Assembly: GCA_903945325.1 (NCBI GenBank)
Contig: CAJAVE010000160.1
Location: forward strand, 1 to 41,187
DNA: 41,187 nucleotides
Direction: 5' to 3'
DNA from: an uncultured beta proteobacterium
Lineage (GTDB): Bacteria; Pseudomonadota; Gammaproteobacteria; Burkholderiales; Burkholderiaceae_C
Shown: piece by piece, positions 40,432 to 41,187 of the stretch
How the letters are laid out: every line of letters starts with the position of its first letter
Position numbering within the stretch: position 1 is the first letter of the stretch
Made by a program: the position numbers and the translations under genes
Notes under the pieces: generated by a model
What the model was told of the DNA's origin: nothing
Seen by the model: the letters and a program-made list of their open reading frames with translations, nothing else
The model's database searches: none

Positions 40432-41187
40432 CGGAATTGATCTGGTTGATCAGTGCGCCCAGCACTTCGTCTGCCTGGTCGTTCTCGACCTGGCAGGTGC
40501 CAGCCGCATTGTGGCCACCACCACCGTATTCCAGCATCAGTTCGCCCACATTGGTCTTGCTGCCGCGGTCCAGAATGGACTTGCCGGTGGCAAACACTGT
40601 GTTCTGCTTTTGTACACCCCACAGTGCGTGGATGGAAATATTGCACTGGGGATACAGCGCGTAAATCATGAAGCGGTTGGCCGCGAAAATGGTTTCTTCG
40701 TTGCGCAGGTCCAGCACCACCAGGTTCTTGTACACCTTGGCACAGCGCTCCATCTGCTCACGGGCCTTGACGGCATGGTCGAAGTAGAGATCAATGCGTT
40801 CCACCACGTCGGGCAGTTTCAGAATGTCTTCGATTCCGTGGTTGCGACAGTATTTGATCAGGTCCATCATCAGCTGGTAATTGCTGACGCGGAACTCGCG
40901 AAAGCGCCCCAGGCCGGTGCGCGAGTCCATCAGGTAGTTCAGCAGCACCCAGTCGGTAGGGTTCAAGATTTCATCGTGACTGAACTGGGCCGAGTCGGCC
41001 TTGTCCACCGCAACCATCATGTCAACGCTGATATTGGGGAAGGCCTTGGCGCCGCCGTAGTAGTCGTACACCACGCGTGCCGCCGATGGGGCATGGGCCG
41101 AGATGATGTGGTTGGTAAGCTCGCCGGTGTTGCGGATGGTCTCCGACTCATGGTGGTCAAAGGCCAGATGCGCTGCGGCCACGTAGG
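40424..41187 (-). CDS. DHH-family phosphoesterase, 3' part (cut by window end)
   Basis: DHH phosphoesterases cleave phosphodiesters or polyphosphate with manganese. The frame is open to the window edge, so the N-terminus is missing; about 254 residues are visible. Seen: the namesake motif FDHHESE near the start of the visible part, a central helical region, and a DHHA1 domain at the C-terminus with GGGGHNAAGTCQVEND. These show a DHH/DHHA1 protein of the type that includes nano-RNases and exopolyphosphatase-like enzymes; the substrate is unknown. The apparent GTG at 41182 is internal. It leads a minus-strand run with the RskA-like, dinB and isomerase genes. Confidence 0.88.
   Translation of the reverse strand, partial: YVAAAHLAFDHHESETIRNTGELTNHIISAHAPSAARVVYDYYGGAKAFPNISVDMMVAVDKADSAQFSHDEILNPTDWVLLNYLMDSRTGLGRFREFRVSNYQLMMDLIKYCRNHGIEDILKLPDVVERIDLYFDHAVKAREQMERCAKVYKNLVVLDLRNEETIFAANRFMIYALYPQCNISIHALWGVQKQNTVFATGKSILDRGSKTNVGELMLEYGGGGHNAAGTCQVENDQADEVLGALINQINSDG

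Noticed and set aside
1-41187. CRISPR arrays, tRNA or rRNA genes, complete insertion sequences and prophage modules
   Set aside because: No regularly spaced direct repeats, no tRNA cloverleaf or rRNA core sequence, and no transposase, integrase or phage structural gene was found on reading the sequence.

Overview
The window looks like chromosomal DNA of a betaproteobacterium of the order Burkholderiales, most likely a Comamonadaceae member of the Rhodoferax/Polaromonas kind. This is inferred from gene content and style (AceK, FimV-type proteins, an acetyl-CoA hydrolase/GNAT fusion, an auxin-type pyruvate decarboxylase, a DinB with an N-terminal insertion), the GC-rich codon use and a short dispersed repeat family. 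No database search was possible. Coding density is high. I found no rRNA, tRNA, CRISPR array or complete insertion sequence.

Layout. 1-978: 3' part of aceK. 1070-5426: five same-strand, tightly spaced genes for envelope proteins: a CHASE2 membrane sensor with no output domain, an exported unknown, an exported LytM-like protein lacking its metal ligands, a small lipoprotein sharing a four-cysteine domain with the LytM protein, and an exported caspase-like (C14) protein. This is the best candidate for an undescribed system. 5440-7480: SRPBCC protein, DEDDh-type exonuclease, DUF808 membrane protein. 7493-9006: a solitary Mrr-type restriction gene lying between repeats. 8957-16457: two EamA transporters, an HDOD protein, an acetyl-CoA hydrolase/GNAT fusion, an atypical SDR, a quinone oxidoreductase and a putative outer-membrane barrel. 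16454-19215: divergent fbpC/fbpB-type Fe(III) ABC genes around a Fur-like box, with no binding-protein gene. 19408-24406: bacteriohemerythrin, acyl-CoA dehydrogenase, MsrA, EF-G-like GTPase. 24507-27566: two convergent FimV-like membrane proteins. 27725-33964: YaaA, an alpha/beta hydrolase overlapping queF, a PAS-GGDEF-EAL protein and an indolepyruvate/phenylpyruvate decarboxylase.

34221-36728 is an accessory patch: a ccdAB module whose antitoxin appears to join an AbrB-like N-terminus to a CcdA-like C-terminus, a gutted MmeI-type restriction-methyltransferase pseudogene carrying a dispersed repeat and a 96-bp palindrome, and hicAB. 36810-41187 holds a SHOCT protein and a run of minus-strand genes: DHH phosphoesterase (cut by the window edge), an RskA-C-terminal-like protein, dinB and a dienoyl-CoA isomerase-like gene, overlapping or nearly so.

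Two dispersed repeat families are visible. One, about 50 bp, has five copies; in two of them the repeat forms part of a reading frame (the start of one EamA transporter and an internal stretch of the SDR). The other, about 125 bp, has two copies. Three intergenic stretches exceed 300 bp: 8630-8956 and 21397-21723 consist largely of these repeats or an inverted repeat, and 33965-34284 holds palindromes and the ccd promoter.
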